A DNA stretch of 64,000 nucleotides. Origin: Aminobacter anthyllidis. Lineage in GTDB: Bacteria; Pseudomonadota; Alphaproteobacteria; Rhizobiales; Rhizobiaceae. The notes under the pieces are model-generated. The model ran no database searches. It was not told where the DNA came from and was given only the letters and a program-made list of their open reading frames with translations. The position numbers and the translations under genes were made by a program. Below are positions 45,611 to 54,862 of this stretch, in pieces. Position 1 is the first letter of the stretch; the number at the start of each line of letters is the position of its first letter. The stretch is taken from positions 124,001 through 188,000 of the forward strand of contig NZ_JAFLWW010000010.1 of NCBI RefSeq assembly GCF_018555685.1. The letters run 5' to 3'.

Positions 45611-46534
45611 ATGCAGCAGAACCCCACCCGCAAGGTGATCATCGACACCGATCCCGGCATCGACGATGCGGTGGCGATCCTTTTGGCGCTGAAGTCGGCC
45701 GAGTTCGACGTCATCGGCATCACCACCGTCGCCGGCAACATCGGCATCGCAACGACGACGCGCAATGCCGGCCGCATCCTGGCGCTCGAAGGCCGTGTCG
45801 ACGTGCCGGTGGTCGCCGGCGCCGCCGGTCCCCTGTCGCGAAAAGGCTTCGACACCGCCGACATCCACGGCAATGACGGCCTCGGCGGCGTCGCCTTCCC
45901 CGACCCGCTGGCGAAGCCCGTGGCCGGTGATGCCGTGACCTGGTTGCGCGATACGCTGCAGGCAGCGGAAGCCGGCACCATCGACATCCTGGCGCTGGGC
46001 CCGCTCACCAACATCGCCCGGCTTGTCACCGAACATCCCGGGGCTGCCCGACGCATCGGCCGTGTCATCGCCATGGGCGGTGCGGTTTACGAGCCGGGCA
46101 ACATCGGCCCGCGCGCCGAGTTCAACATCGCCGCCGATCCGGAGGCAGCCGAGATCGTATTCGCTGCCGGGCTCGACTTCACGCTGATCCCGCTCGACGT
46201 CACCCGCAAGGTGCGCGCCACGCGCTACGACACCGCGATGTTGCAGAACTCCGGCGTGCCGGCGGCTGTGGCTTCGGGTTCGCTGATCGAGGCCTATTTC
46301 CAGTCGACCACAGGTGGCGAGAGCCGGCCGCTGCACGACCCCTGCGTCATGCTGCTGGCGCTGGACGAGGGACTGTTCACTTGTGAGACGCTGAAGCTTG
46401 CGGTCGACACCGGCACCACCCGCGACGCCGGGGCGCTGACAGTTGCCGAAGACGGCGCGTCGGTTTCGGTGGCGCTTAAGGTCGAGAGCGCCGCGGTGCT
46501 GAAGCTGCTCTATGACAGGCTGAAGGCGGAGTAG
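45611..46534 (+). CDS. nucleoside hydrolase (inosine-uridine preferring type)
   Basis: Cleaves the N-glycosidic bond of ribonucleosides. The 307-residue protein has the calcium-binding signature VIIDTDPGIDDAVAIL (about residues 9-24), VAGNIGIATTTRNA, the catalytic-loop Asp and His in DIHGNDGLGG, and a C-terminal HDPCVML. I prefer ATG 45611 with AAAGG upstream; ATG 45596 is possible. It is divergent from adenine deaminase, giving a pair that turns adenosine into ribose plus hypoxanthine. Confidence 0.92.
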   Translation: MQQNPTRKVIIDTDPGIDDAVAILLALKSAEFDVIGITTVAGNIGIATTTRNAGRILALEGRVDVPVVAGAAGPLSRKGFDTADIHGNDGLGGVAFPDPLAKPVAGDAVTWLRDTLQAAEAGTIDILALGPLTNIARLVTEHPGAARRIGRVIAMGGAVYEPGNIGPRAEFNIAADPEAAEIVFAAGLDFTLIPLDVTRKVRATRYDTAMLQNSGVPAAVASGSLIEAYFQSTTGGESRPLHDPCVMLLALDEGLFTCETLKLAVDTGTTRDAGALTVAEDGASVSVALKVESAAVLKLLYDRLKAE

Positions 46535-46566
46535 AACCCTCATAGCAGAAGGGAAGGCCCCTCCGT

Positions 46567-46678
46567 CACGGCTTTGCCGTGCCACCTCGCCCCCACTTTG
46601 TGGGGGCGAGGAACCCAAATCCTGAGAGGCCGCGCCCTGCGAGATGAGCGTTTCCTCGCCCCACGAAGTGGGGAGAGG
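46567..46678. repeat. cluster of intergenic palindromes
   Basis: Three palindromes are spaced through the region between two converging genes: CACGGCTTTGCCGTG at 46567-46581, a 25-base one at 46586-46610 centred on CCACTTTGTGG, and another at 46654-46678 centred on CCACGAAGTGG. They belong to a common rhizobial repeat family and probably act as terminators. Confidence 0.6.
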
Positions 46679-46731
46679 TGGTTCGCGTACCGAACCGGAG
46701 AGGGGCTTTCAGCGCACCGGTTGACGAGCCT

Positions 46732-47910
46732 CTACGCCGCCAGCTCCTGCTCGACCAGCGTCGTCCAGAATTTCACCCCACTCGCCAGTGCATCGTCGTT
46801 GAAGTCGTAGCGGCTGTTGTGGTGCAGGGCGCCGTCGACGGCGGGGCCGTTGCCGAGCCAGACATAGGCGCCTGGCACCTCCTGGGAGAACATGGCGAAG
46901 TCGTCGCCGGCGGTCGAGGGCGGGAACTCGGTCATGACCTTGTCGACACCGAGTGCCGCCTGTGCCGCCGCCAGCGCCCGGCGCGTGGCGTCGCGGTCGT
47001 TCACGACGGGCGGCATCTGCCTGAAATAGCGGTACTCCGCCTCGATGCCGTAGAGCCGCGCCGAGCCCTCGGCCAGCGCGCCGATCTCTTCTTCCAACTG
47101 GTCGCGCACGGCGGCCGAATAGGCGCGCGACGTGCCGCCGATCTTGACCAGGTCGGGAATGACGTTGAGCGCCTCGAAGCTGCCGGCTTCCATGGCGCAG
47201 GCGCTGACCACCGCCGGCTGCAGCGGGTCGACCCGGCGCGCGACGATGGTGTGAAGTGCCGTCAGGAACTGGCCGGCCGCAGTCATGGCGTCGCGGCCGA
47301 GATGCGGCTTGGCGCCATGGGTGCCGATACCCTTGAAGGTGACGGTCCAGCGGTCGGACGACGCGAGCTGCGGACCGGCGACCACCGCCATGCTGTCGGG
47401 CGCGATGCCAGGCATGTTGTGCAACCCATAGACCGCATCGACCGGGAACTGCTTGAAGAAGCCGTCGGCGATCATTGCTTTTGCGCCGCCGCGACCTTCC
47501 TCGGCCGGCTGGAAGATGAAGTGCACCGTGCCGGAAAAATTCTTGCGGCGGGCGAGCTCGCGCGCCGCGCCCAGCAGCATGACGGTGTGGCCGTCATGGC
47601 CGCAGGCATGCATCTTGCCCTCGATGGTTGACTTGTAGGCGCGATCCTCGGCCATTTCGGGCATGGCGAGCGCATCCATGTCGGCGCGCAGGGCGATCCG
47701 CCGTGAGCCGTCGCCAATCTTGAGCGTTCCGACGACGCCGGTCTTGCCGAGACCCGTCTGCATGGCAATCCCGGCCTCGGCCAGCATCTTTTGCACGATT
47801 GCAGAGGTGCGCACCTCCTCGAAGCCGAGCTCGGGATGGGCGTGGATGTCGCGGCGCAAGGCCGTCAGCAATGCGATTTCGCCCTTGTCGTGCCCGGCCG
47901 TCGATGTCAT
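46732..47910 (-). CDS. M20-family amidohydrolase (hippurate hydrolase-like)
   Basis: A 392-residue N-acyl-amino acid amidohydrolase. The metal motif MHACGHDGHT (near residue 100), the Glu pair in FQPAEEGRGGAK, and the C-terminal HHNSRYDF are visible. The first residues contain HAHPELGFEE, typical of the family. ATG 47910 has GGAG upstream; the preceding GTG is an alternative. It is divergent from the phosphoribosyltransferase gene. A role on N-acylated or carbamoylated nitrogen compounds is inferred only. Confidence 0.9.
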   Translation of the reverse strand: MTSTAGHDKGEIALLTALRRDIHAHPELGFEEVRTSAIVQKMLAEAGIAMQTGLGKTGVVGTLKIGDGSRRIALRADMDALAMPEMAEDRAYKSTIEGKMHACGHDGHTVMLLGAARELARRKNFSGTVHFIFQPAEEGRGGAKAMIADGFFKQFPVDAVYGLHNMPGIAPDSMAVVAGPQLASSDRWTVTFKGIGTHGAKPHLGRDAMTAAGQFLTALHTIVARRVDPLQPAVVSACAMEAGSFEALNVIPDLVKIGGTSRAYSAAVRDQLEEEIGALAEGSARLYGIEAEYRYFRQMPPVVNDRDATRRALAAAQAALGVDKVMTEFPPSTAGDDFAMFSQEVPGAYVWLGNGPAVDGALHHNSRYDFNDDALASGVKFWTTLVEQELAA

Positions 47911-47970
47911 CACGCAAACTCCGTTCGGCCCGGTTCCGCAATCTCAGGCGCCCAGGACCATCGGCGCCGC

Positions 47971-48702
47971 ATGTCCCCTTCTGCAACAGAAAGGCCCGTT
48001 GTGCCACTCGCTCCGCATCAATTCTGGCAGACAGTCTATCCCGAGGGCACGTTCGATACGGCGCCTGCCGAGGGCTTCCGCGACCTCTATCCGGCGGTGC
48101 TGCCGGATGGACGCCAGATTGCGCTGCCTGTTCGGATCCTGCCTGGCGACGGCAGCCGGGCGGTGGCCTCGATGATCGTCAACCAGGCGAGCTTCACTGT
48201 GGAGGATGCGCTGTCGGACGCGATGGCCGCGCATGCTCGGGCCTACGCCCCCGACGTCGTCATCGGCGTGCCGACGCTCGGCCTGCCGCTTGCCAATGGC
48301 GTCGCGCGGCGTCTGGGCCATGAGCGCATGGTGGCGCTCGGGACGTCGAAAAAGTTCTGGTACAGCGAGGATCTGTCCGAGCCAATGAGCTCGATCACCA
48401 GCCCGGATCACGCAAAGCGGCTCTATCTCGATCCGCGCATGCTGCCGCTGCTTCAGGGCAAGCGGGTGCTGGTCGTCGATGATGTCATAAGCTCCGGCAC
48501 TTCGATGCTGGCGGTGTTGCGCCTGCTGCGCACGGCCGGCATCGAGCCCGTCGCGGCCGTCTTCGCCATGCTGCAGGGCGACAACTGGCGCGCAGTCATC
48601 GGCGGCCATGACGCGTCGCTCGTTTCACGCATCCACGGCGCGATTGCGTCGCCACGTCTCAGCCACGGCGGCTCTGGCGCCTGGTTCCCGGCCCAGGCCT
48701 GA
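47971..48702 (+). CDS. purine-type phosphoribosyltransferase
   Basis: A 243-residue type I phosphoribosyltransferase. The PRPP-binding motif VLVVDDVISSGTS lies at residues 166-178, and the pyrophosphate loop region VVIGVPTLGLPLANG at about 97-110. The C-terminus resembles xanthine/adenine-type enzymes rather than pyrF/pyrE. It would return free purine bases to nucleotides, matching the deaminase and nucleoside hydrolase nearby. ATG 47971 has no clear ribosome binding site; GTG 48001 is an alternative start. Confidence 0.82.
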   Translation: MSPSATERPVVPLAPHQFWQTVYPEGTFDTAPAEGFRDLYPAVLPDGRQIALPVRILPGDGSRAVASMIVNQASFTVEDALSDAMAAHARAYAPDVVIGVPTLGLPLANGVARRLGHERMVALGTSKKFWYSEDLSEPMSSITSPDHAKRLYLDPRMLPLLQGKRVLVVDDVISSGTSMLAVLRLLRTAGIEPVAAVFAMLQGDNWRAVIGGHDASLVSRIHGAIASPRLSHGGSGAWFPAQA

Positions 48703-48783
48703 GATTTGCCGGCAGGCCCCGCTCAAGCGGGAGCCATTTGGGATTTCTCGGTGCTGCCGCGTCGCGGGCCAGCGCTGACGCGA

Positions 48784-49518
48784 TCAGTTGGACGCCCTGG
48801 CCTCCGAGACCAGCACCGGGTCGCTGCGGTAGCGTTCCGGGAACAGGCGCTTGAGGTTCTCGATCTTCGGCAGGTCGTTGTAGACGATGTAGGGGTAAGT
48901 CGGGTTCAGGGTCAGGAAATCCTGGTGATAGTCCTCGGCCTTGTAGAAGGCATGGCCAGGTTCGATCGTCGTCGCGATGGCGGCGTCAAAGACCTTGGCA
49001 TTGTCGAGCTGGGCAACGTAGGCCTTGGCGACCTTTGCCTGTTCGGCGTCGACCGGGAAGATCGTCGAGCGGTATTGGGGGCCGGTGTCGGGACCCTGGC
49101 GGTTGAGCTCCGTCGGATCATGCGCGACGGAGAAGTAGATCTGCAGGATCCGGCCATAGCTGATCTTGTGCGGGTCGAAGGTGATCCTGACCGATTCCGC
49201 ATGACCGGTCGAGCCGCTGCCGACGACGCTATATTGCGCCGTCTGCTTGTCGCCGCCGGCATAGCCTGACACGGCGTTCGCGACGCCCTCGACGTGCTGG
49301 AACACACCCTGCACGCCCCAGAAGCAGCCGCCGGCCAGCACCGCCACTTCCGAGTTGCCTTGCGCCGGCGCGTCGAGCGCGGGAGCCGGAATCTTTATCC
49401 CCTCCTGCGCCGCACTCGGTGTCGCCAGGGCCCAGGCGCCAAATGCGGCGACCGCGGCTGACAGCCAGAATACCGGCCTAACGGCTATCTTTCTTGCTCT
49501 CGAAATGTCCCGTGTCAT
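48784..49518 (-). CDS. msrA: peptide-methionine (S)-S-oxide reductase MsrA, exported
   Basis: Reduces methionine-S-sulfoxide. The 244-residue protein carries an N-terminal signal/anchor (VRPVFWLSAAVAAFGAWALA, ending near SAAQEG at residue 40). The catalytic GGCFWG follows at about residues 63-68 (Cys 65), then GYAGGDKQTAQY and the FDPHKISYGRIL segment. It is thus predicted periplasmic rather than cytosolic. ATG 49518 has GGAG at good spacing. It is divergent from the RidA operon, which includes a BisC-type enzyme in the same cluster. Confidence 0.92.
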   Translation of the reverse strand: MTRDISRARKIAVRPVFWLSAAVAAFGAWALATPSAAQEGIKIPAPALDAPAQGNSEVAVLAGGCFWGVQGVFQHVEGVANAVSGYAGGDKQTAQYSVVGSGSTGHAESVRITFDPHKISYGRILQIYFSVAHDPTELNRQGPDTGPQYRSTIFPVDAEQAKVAKAYVAQLDNAKVFDAAIATTIEPGHAFYKAEDYHQDFLTLNPTYPYIVYNDLPKIENLKRLFPERYRSDPVLVSEARASN

Positions 49519-49850
49519 CCAACTGCTCCAGTTCGTTCCTGGCCGCGTCCCTTGAGACACGTCTAGGCCCGCTCGGCCAAGCCGAACGATGCCCGCCAGC
49601 ACAGGATACGGAGATGGATGTGGTTTTGTTACGCGGAATCGGCGTGGGTCACGCGCAAGTGACTGCTGTGGCGGTTCATGTTGGCCTGCGATCCGATCGA
49701 CCCGGCGTCCAGTCCCTGACTGTTCACGCATTATGCCTTCCGTCCATCGACCCAAAATTCCCACGCCGTCTAGAGGCGGTTGATCTCACCGCGAACTTGC
49801 GTTATCACGCTGATGGTTTGATCAAATGAGCGTATATTGCAGAGGCGCCG
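49519..49850. other. non-coding divergent region between msrA and the RidA operon
   Basis: I see no gene in these 332 bases. The right end carries the candidate GntR operator TTTGATCAAA at 49817-49826, about 25 bases before the RidA start. The promoters of msrA and of the RidA operon should lie here, but no clear -35/-10 pair is visible. Confidence 0.55.
49817..49829. promoter_or_regulatory. candidate GntR operator, site A
   Basis: TTTGATCAAATGA, with the perfect palindrome TTTGATCAAA. The core TGATCAAAYGA is shared with sites at 55596-55610 and at 61712-61720 (reverse strand). It is placed where a repressor would block the RidA-aminotransferase-transporter operon. Confidence 0.55.
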
Positions 49851-50267
49851 ATGACAAGAAAAGCGATCTACTCCGGCTCTCCATTCGAGGAGCTCGCGGG
49901 CTATTCCCGGGCGCTTGTCGACGGCGACTGGATCTTCGTTTCAGGCACGGCCGGCCATGATCCGGCCATTGGCGGCTTCGCGCCCGAGGCTGAAGCCCAG
50001 GCGCGGCGCGCGCTCGACATCATCGCAGCGGCATTGGCGGAAGCAGGCTCCGGCTTGCGCGACATCGTTTCGGTGCGCGTCTACCTCGCCAGCCGCGACG
50101 ACGTCATGGCCGTCTCGCGCGTGCTCGGCGCGACCTTCGCCGACCCGCGCCCGACCAACACGACCATCATCTGCGGTTTCCCCGTCGAGGAGATCAAGGT
50201 CGAGATCGAAGTGATCGCGCGCCGCCAGGCCGGCGCTGCGGCAAACATCAGCCAGGTGGAACAATGA
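49851..50267 (+). CDS. RidA/YjgF-family protein lacking the key Arg
   Basis: A 138-residue Rid protein, expected trimeric. Canonical RidA hydrolyses enamines/imines using the Arg in the PARxxV motif. Here the aligned segment reads PTNTTI, so that Arg is Asn, as in other Rid subgroups whose activity is uncertain. GDWIFVSGTAGHDP and KVEIEVIARRQ are typical. It is the first gene of the operon and overlaps the aminotransferase start (ATGA), indicating work on the same imino or enamino intermediates. Confidence 0.9.
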   Translation: MTRKAIYSGSPFEELAGYSRALVDGDWIFVSGTAGHDPAIGGFAPEAEAQARRALDIIAAALAEAGSGLRDIVSVRVYLASRDDVMAVSRVLGATFADPRPTNTTIICGFPVEEIKVEIEVIARRQAGAAANISQVEQ

Positions 50268-51484
50268 AGCGGGTCGCGCGGCGTATCTCCGAGACGCCAC
50301 AGAAATCATTCGGCATGTACCAGAAGGCGGCGGCACTTGCCGGCAGCGGGCGTGACCTCATCCATCTCGAGCTTGGCCGCCCGGCCGCCGATACGCCCGA
50401 GCACATCAAGCAAGCGACGATCACGGCGATCCTGGCCGGCGACGTCCACTACAGCGACCTCAAGGGCACGGCGAGCTTCCGCGCCGCGCTGGCCGAAAAG
50501 CTGCGCAACCAGAACCGCATGGATGTGACCCCGGCGGACATCCTGGTCACCAACGGGCTGACGCACGCCTCGTTCGCGGCGTTCCTGGCCTTGCTCGATC
50601 CGGGCGACGAGGCGATCCTGCTCGACCCGTTCTACCCCCAGCATATCGGCAAGATCGAGCTGGCCGGCGCCAAGCCGGTGTTCGTGACGCTGGATGCCGC
50701 CGACGATTTCGCGCTCAAGCCAGAACTGATCGAGGCCGCCATCACCGAGCGCACCCGGATGATCGTGCTGGTCAATCCGGTCAACCCGACCGGCCGCGTC
50801 TACTCGCGCACCGAGCTCGAAGGTCTTGCCGAACTGGCGATCCGGCGCGACCTGCTCCTCATTTCCGACGAGGTCTATGAAGACATGGTCTATGACGGCC
50901 GCGAGCATATCTCCATTGGCGCACTGCCCGGCATGGCCGAGCGCACCATCACAGCATTTGCATTCACCAAATCCTTTGCCATGGATGGGTGGCGTCTCGG
51001 CTACATGGTCGCACCCGCCTGGGCGATGCCCGGGCTGCTCAAGATCACCGCCAACGACGCCACCCACGTCAATACATTTATCCAGGCCGGTGGTCGTGCT
51101 GCGATCACCGGCCCTTCCGAAGTGCTTGCCGAACTTGTCGACCATGACCGCCAGAAGCGCGATCTCGTCGTCCGCCGCCTGAACCAGATGCCGGGCGTGA
51201 AATGCCCGTCACCGCAAGGCGCGATCTACGCCTTTCCCGACATCTCGGCCTTCGGCATTCCGTCTCAGGCGCTTGCGGAAAGGATCCTCGACGAGGCAGA
51301 TGTGGTCGTCGAGGCCGGCAGCTTCTACGGTCAATCGGGCGAAGGCCATCTTCGCGTCTGCTTCGGCTCCGAGAGCCTGGAGCGGCTGGACGAAGGCATG
51401 GACCGGCTGTCCAGGTTCTTCAACAATCTCTGGGACGGGCGCGACGGAGCGCCGGCCAGCGAAGCAAAGCGGGGCAGTGCATGA
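50264..51484 (+). CDS. class I/II PLP-dependent aminotransferase
   Basis: A 406-residue fold-type I aminotransferase. The PLP Lys is in AFTKSFAMDGWRLGY near residue 237; the NPVNPTG and SDEVYEDM motifs are visible. The N-terminus resembles aspartate aminotransferase-like enzymes. It overlaps both the RidA stop and the next ABC ATPase start by ATGA, so it is translationally coupled. The amino donor or acceptor is not evident from sequence. Confidence 0.92.
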   Translation: MKRVARRISETPQKSFGMYQKAAALAGSGRDLIHLELGRPAADTPEHIKQATITAILAGDVHYSDLKGTASFRAALAEKLRNQNRMDVTPADILVTNGLTHASFAAFLALLDPGDEAILLDPFYPQHIGKIELAGAKPVFVTLDAADDFALKPELIEAAITERTRMIVLVNPVNPTGRVYSRTELEGLAELAIRRDLLLISDEVYEDMVYDGREHISIGALPGMAERTITAFAFTKSFAMDGWRLGYMVAPAWAMPGLLKITANDATHVNTFIQAGGRAAITGPSEVLAELVDHDRQKRDLVVRRLNQMPGVKCPSPQGAIYAFPDISAFGIPSQALAERILDEADVVVEAGSFYGQSGEGHLRVCFGSESLERLDEGMDRLSRFFNNLWDGRDGAPASEAKRGSA

Positions 51485-52272
51485 CACAGACCGGCGATGT
51501 CATCCTGCAGACCCGGGGCCTCTCCAGGAGCTTTGGCGCGCTCAAGGCGGTGGACGGTGTCGACATAGCGGTCAAGGCGGGCCAGATCACTGGCCTGATC
51601 GGCCCCAACGGCGCGGGCAAGAGCACGCTGTTCGGCCTCATCGCCGGCGAAGTCCAGCCGAGTGCCGGCGAGGTGATCTTCGGCGGCCAACGCATTTCAT
51701 GCCTCAGGCCCGACAAGATCTTCCGCGCCGGCCTGGCGCGGACCTTCCAGATCCCGCGGCCGTTTCCCGAGATGTCGGTGCTCGAAAACGTCATGCTGTC
51801 GGCAACCGACCAGTCGGGCGAGAAATTCTGGAACAACTGGTTCCGCGGCGGGCTGGTGGCCAGCGAGGAACGCCGCGCCCGTGAACGGGCGATGGAGGTG
51901 CTTGCCTTCACCGGTCTCGCCGATAAGGCGCGCGACCTTGCCGGCGTGCTTTCGGGCGGCCAGCAGAAACTGCTCGAGCTTGCCCGCGTCATGATGGTCG
52001 ACCCGCCGCTCATCCTGCTCGACGAACCGACGGCGGGCGTCAACCCGACACTCATCGAAACGCTGATCGACAAGATCGTGGCGCTCAACGAGCGCGGTGT
52101 CGCCTTCCTCATCGTCGAGCACAACATGGACATGGTGATGCGCATCTGCCGCCACATCGTGGTGATGGCGCAGGGACGGGTGATCTTCGAAGGCGACCCG
52201 GCCGGCGTGATGAAGGAGCAGCGCGTCGTCGACGCCTATCTCGGTGACGTAACGGTGGGAGAACTGGCATGA
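51481..52272 (+). CDS. branched-chain amino acid-type ABC transporter ATP-binding protein (LivG-like)
   Basis: A 263-residue ATPase with Walker A GPNGAGKST (residues 41-49), signature LSGGQQKLLEL, and Walker B LILLDEPTAGVNP. The C-terminal VDAYLG is characteristic of LivG. It overlaps the aminotransferase stop and the LivF-like start. Substrate specificity lies in the binding protein encoded at 60332-61606, on the opposite operon. Confidence 0.94.
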   Translation: MTQTGDVILQTRGLSRSFGALKAVDGVDIAVKAGQITGLIGPNGAGKSTLFGLIAGEVQPSAGEVIFGGQRISCLRPDKIFRAGLARTFQIPRPFPEMSVLENVMLSATDQSGEKFWNNWFRGGLVASEERRARERAMEVLAFTGLADKARDLAGVLSGGQQKLLELARVMMVDPPLILLDEPTAGVNPTLIETLIDKIVALNERGVAFLIVEHNMDMVMRICRHIVVMAQGRVIFEGDPAGVMKEQRVVDAYLGDVTVGELA

Positions 52273-52997
52273 GCGCGCCCGTCTGCGAAGCGCGCAACCT
52301 GCGCGCCAGCTACATCCCCGGCATGCCGATCGTCTTCGACATCTCGGTCACCATCGATGCTGGCGAACTTGTCACGCTGATCGGCCCGAACGGTGCTGGC
52401 AAGTCGACCTTCCTCAAGGCGCTCGCCGGCCTGGTGCTGGTCGAGGGTGGCGAGGTCAAGCTTGGCGGCAAGCGTATCTCGGGCCTGCCGACCCATGAGA
52501 TCATCGCCGCGGGCGTCGGTTTCGTGCCGCAGACCAGCAACGTCTTTTCCTCGCTGTCGATCGAGGACAATCTGATCAGCGGCGGCCACACCTTGCCGCG
52601 TTCGGTGCTGCGCGAACGCGTGCAGCGCGCCTTCGAGCATTTTCCGGCGCTGGCCGACCGTCGTCGCGCCGCAGCCAACGTGCTCTCCGGCGGCCAGCGC
52701 CAGATGCTCGCGGTGGCGCGCGCTCTGATGACCGATCCGCGCGTCATCATGCTCGACGAGCCGACGGCGGGCCTGGCCCCCAAGATCGTCCACGAGGTGC
52801 TCGACGACCTGCGCCGCCTCGCCAAGAGCGGCGTCGCGGTGCTGATGGTGGAGCAGAACGCCAAGGCGGCACTTCGGGTTTCCGACCGTGCCTATGTCCT
52901 GGTCGAAGGCCGCAACCACATGACGGGGACGGCGACCGACCTGCTCGACAACGACGCCATTGCCGAAGCATTCCTGGGCTTCCGGAGGAAATCATGA
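52269..52997 (+). CDS. branched-chain amino acid-type ABC transporter ATP-binding protein (LivF-like)
   Basis: A 242-residue ATPase with Walker A GPNGAGKST (residues 39-47), signature LSGGQRQMLAV, and Walker B VIMLDEPTAGLAP. The C-terminal DAIAEAFLGF fits LivF. It starts in the LivG-like stop and overlaps the LivH-like start, both as ATGA. Confidence 0.94.
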   Translation: MSAPVCEARNLRASYIPGMPIVFDISVTIDAGELVTLIGPNGAGKSTFLKALAGLVLVEGGEVKLGGKRISGLPTHEIIAAGVGFVPQTSNVFSSLSIEDNLISGGHTLPRSVLRERVQRAFEHFPALADRRRAAANVLSGGQRQMLAVARALMTDPRVIMLDEPTAGLAPKIVHEVLDDLRRLAKSGVAVLMVEQNAKAALRVSDRAYVLVEGRNHMTGTATDLLDNDAIAEAFLGFRRKS

Positions 52998-53896
52998 TCG
53001 GACAAGCCATCGCCGACGGTCTCTTGACCGGCGGTATCCTCGCGCTCGGGGCAATCGGCTATTCGCTGTGCGCGCATATGCTGAAATTCGCCAATTTCGC
53101 CCATGCCGAAATGCTGACCTGGGGCGCCTACCTGGCATTTGCGGTGGTGGCGTTCCTGCCTGCCGGCCCCGCAATCGGTCCCTTCTCCTTTGGCTGGCCG
53201 CTGCTCGTTGCCATCGTCGTCTCCTGCGTCGGTACCGGGCTGATCGCCGTTGCCGCCGACGCGCTCGTTTTCTCCAAGCTCAGGAAGCGTCGCGCCAGCA
53301 GCTTGACGCTGGTTTTCGCCAGCTTCGGCATTGCGCTGATCCTGCGCAATCTTGTGCTCTTCGTCTGGGGTGCGGATGCGCATTACTACAGCCAGGAACT
53401 GCAGATCTCGCTCGAGGTCTTGCCCAATGTCAGGCTGATGCCCGACCAGGTGCTCGTCCTGGTGCTGACGGTGGCGCTGGTGGTGGCGCTGCACCTGTTC
53501 CTGAAGTTCAGCCGCATCGGCGTCGCCATGCGTTCGATGGCCGAGAACCCGGCCCTGTCGCAGGTCTGCGGCATCGACATCGCCAAGGTGGTGCGCTGGA
53601 CCTGGATGCTGAGCGGAGCGCTTGCCGCCATTGCCGGCGTGTTTGCCGGGCTGACGGTGCAGATTCGTCCGGAGATGGGCTTCAACATGCTTTTGGCGCT
53701 GTTCACGGCGGCGATCCTCGGCGGCACCGGCAGCCTGTTCGGCGCGGTCGCCGGCGGCCTGATCGTCGGCCTCGCCGAAAGCCTGTCGGCGCTGGTCATC
53801 CCGACCGGCTACAAGGCGGCGGTGCCCTTCGGCCTGCTGCTCATCATCCTCTACCTCAGGCCGCAGGGTCTGTTCTCCAGGTCGGCACGCGTGTGA
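52994..53896 (+). CDS. branched-chain amino acid-type ABC transporter permease (LivH-like)
   Basis: A 300-residue inner-membrane permease with about eight helices. ILALGAIGYSLCAHMLKFANFAH at the N-terminus, and the conserved VGLAESLSALVIPTGYK near residue 260, are LivH features. It overlaps the preceding ATPase by ATGA and is followed 7 bases later by the LivM-like gene. Confidence 0.93.
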   Translation: MIGQAIADGLLTGGILALGAIGYSLCAHMLKFANFAHAEMLTWGAYLAFAVVAFLPAGPAIGPFSFGWPLLVAIVVSCVGTGLIAVAADALVFSKLRKRRASSLTLVFASFGIALILRNLVLFVWGADAHYYSQELQISLEVLPNVRLMPDQVLVLVLTVALVVALHLFLKFSRIGVAMRSMAENPALSQVCGIDIAKVVRWTWMLSGALAAIAGVFAGLTVQIRPEMGFNMLLALFTAAILGGTGSLFGAVAGGLIVGLAESLSALVIPTGYKAAVPFGLLLIILYLRPQGLFSRSARV

Positions 53897-53903
53897 GGCT
53901 CAG

Positions 53904-54848
53904 ATGATCGGATTTGTTTCGTATCTCGTATTCTTCCTCACCGTTGCGCTGATCCTCGGCATCGCGACGCTTGGGCTCAACCTGCAATGGGGCGGCACCG
54001 GCCTGTTCAATGCCGGTATCGTCGGCTTCTATGCCATCGGCGCCTACACCTTCGCGATCCTGACAGCGCCGGCGCGTCCGGAACTGCTCGGCAATTTCGA
54101 ACTGCCCTGGATCGTTGGCCTGGTCGGCGCGATGGCCGCCGCAGCACTTGCGGCGCTCATCACCGGTCTGGCGACGGTCCGGCTGCGCGGCGACTACCTT
54201 GCCGTCGCCACCTTCGGCATCGCCGTCACCATCCAGTTGGTGGCGACCAACTTCGAAGCCTTGACCGGCGGCACGATGGGCATCGCCTCGATCCCCAATC
54301 CGTTCCGCGGGCTGTTTGCGGCGCCGCTCGCCAACAATTTCGGCTACCTGGCCGTCGTCGTGGTGATCCTCGCTATCGCTTATGTCGCCCTCGAGCGCAT
54401 CGCGCGTTCGCCATGGGGACGCGTGCTCAAGGCCATCCGCGAGGACGAGGTTGCCGCCGAAACGCTGGGCAAGAACACCCGCAGCTTCCGCCTGCAGGCG
54501 TTCGTCATCGGCTCGACGCTGATGGGGCTTGCCGGTGCGCTCTATGCCAGCTTCATCGGCTTCGTTAGCCCGTTCGACTTCCTGCCGATCCTGACCTTCC
54601 AGATCTGGACGATGCTGATCATCGGCGGCAGCGGCAACAATCGTGGCGCCATCCTCGGCGCGATCGTTGTCTGGGGCATCTGGAGCGCCATCGGTGCGGC
54701 GTCGTCGAAGATGTTGCCGGAGCAGCTCCAGATCTATGGCGGCGCGGCCCAAGCGATGATCATCGGCCTGGCGCTGGTGCTGGTGCTGCTGCTGCGGCCG
54801 CGCGGCCTGATCGGCGAGCAGCCGGTCACCTCGCGTCACGCCGCCTGA
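53904..54848 (+). CDS. branched-chain amino acid-type ABC transporter permease (LivM-like)
   Basis: A 314-residue permease with about nine helices. GLNLQWGGTGLFNAGIVGFY, TVRLRGDYLAVATFGIAV and GRVLKAIREDEVAAETLGKN are LivM hallmarks. GAGG precedes ATG 53904. It is the last gene of the RidA operon and converges on the GntR gene, with a short hairpin between. Confidence 0.94.
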   Translation: MIGFVSYLVFFLTVALILGIATLGLNLQWGGTGLFNAGIVGFYAIGAYTFAILTAPARPELLGNFELPWIVGLVGAMAAAALAALITGLATVRLRGDYLAVATFGIAVTIQLVATNFEALTGGTMGIASIPNPFRGLFAAPLANNFGYLAVVVVILAIAYVALERIARSPWGRVLKAIREDEVAAETLGKNTRSFRLQAFVIGSTLMGLAGALYASFIGFVSPFDFLPILTFQIWTMLIIGGSGNNRGAILGAIVVWGIWSAIGAASSKMLPEQLQIYGGAAQAMIIGLALVLVLLLRPRGLIGEQPVTSRHAA

Positions 54849-54862
54849 GAGTCAGGCTTGAA

